Shown: in pieces, positions 43,759 to 43,793 of the stretch
Layout: each line of letters starts with the position of its first letter
How positions within the stretch are numbered: the first letter of the stretch is position 1
Assembly (NCBI GenBank): GCA_947626245.1
Contig: CANQRK010000003.1
Coordinates: 1 to 43,793 of the forward strand
DNA from: an uncultured Paenalcaligenes sp.
GTDB lineage: Bacteria; Pseudomonadota; Gammaproteobacteria; Burkholderiales; Burkholderiaceae_B
Length of the DNA: 43,793 bases
Reading direction: 5' to 3'
Translations under genes and position numbers: made by a program
The notes under the pieces: model-generated
What the model was told of the DNA's origin: nothing
Databases searched by the model: none
Seen by the model: the letters and a program-made list of their open reading frames with translations, nothing else

Positions 43759-43793
43759 ATGAAAATTCATGAATATCAGGGCAAAGCACTGTT
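43759..43793 (+). CDS. sucC: Succinyl-CoA ligase beta subunit, N-terminal fragment
   Basis: The last 35 bases encode MKIHEYQGKAL, the characteristic start of SucC in betaproteobacteria (E. coli MNLHEYQAKQLF). GACAGG lies about 8 bases upstream of the ATG. The gene is cut by the window end. SucC with SucD makes succinyl-CoA ligase of the TCA cycle. Confidence 0.85.
   Translation, partial: MKIHEYQGKAL

Noticed and set aside
1-43793. Mobile elements, prophage or CRISPR array
   Set aside because: No transposase or integrase frame, no regularly spaced repeats and no target-site duplications were seen.

Overview
The window looks like a chromosomal segment of a moderate-GC betaproteobacterium, most likely family Alcaligenaceae. 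This rests on the recA-recX-DUF2889-sucC order at the right end, a six-gene Mrp-type antiporter operon with fused A and B subunits, and beta/gammaproteobacterial style LexA, Fur and FNR boxes. The family assignment is inference; no rRNA is present. I see no transposase, integrase, prophage gene or CRISPR array.

Layout. 1-6533: a membrane-anchored glutamate-synthase-like FMN protein (minus strand), a small methyltransferase and an SLC13-type permease with two RCK_C domains (plus), then a phospholipase D/cardiolipin synthase-like lipoprotein and a 90-residue orphan protein (minus). 6534-7332: a candidate small RNA with its own promoter and terminator, then dtd. 7458-17673: a complete selenocysteine module on the plus strand: formate dehydrogenase alpha (in-frame UGA plus SECIS hairpin), beta and gamma subunits, fdhE, selA, selB, tRNA-Sec and selD. 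17853-26244: an NlpD-like LysM/degenerate M23 lipoprotein, an EIIC-like membrane protein (minus), dbpA, a GNAT acetyltransferase, rnr, rlmB and a gamma-synthase-family PLP enzyme. 26495-31241: an HU gene, tRNA-Val(UAC), a Fur-box-controlled tonB-exbB-exbD cluster and an OmpR-type two-component pair. 31210-37765: a small secreted four-cysteine protein and the mnhA(B)CDEFG operon (all minus). 37959-40061: an FNR-box-controlled hemN and a Crp/Fnr regulator lacking the FNR cysteine set. 40058-43793: rdgC (minus), then LexA-box-controlled recA, recX, a DUF2889 gene and the first 35 bases of sucC.

How the parts fit. SelD makes selenophosphate, SelA converts Ser-tRNA-Sec to Sec-tRNA-Sec, and SelB delivers it at the UGA/SECIS of the dehydrogenase alpha subunit. 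FdhE helps mature the exported enzyme, which passes formate electrons through the beta and gamma subunits to quinone. Everything specific to selenocysteine insertion, together with a client protein, sits in about 10 kb. The hemN-regulator pair points to an oxygen-limited or nitrogen-oxide-responsive lifestyle, which fits respiratory formate oxidation. TonB/ExbBD energises iron uptake and the Mrp antiporter handles Na+/H+ homeostasis.

Most of the window is recognisable core metabolism. The least explained items are the candidate sRNA near 6534-6660, a 22-base repeat found twice next to minus-strand terminators, the small orphan proteins, and the coupling of a two-component system to tonB-exbBD.
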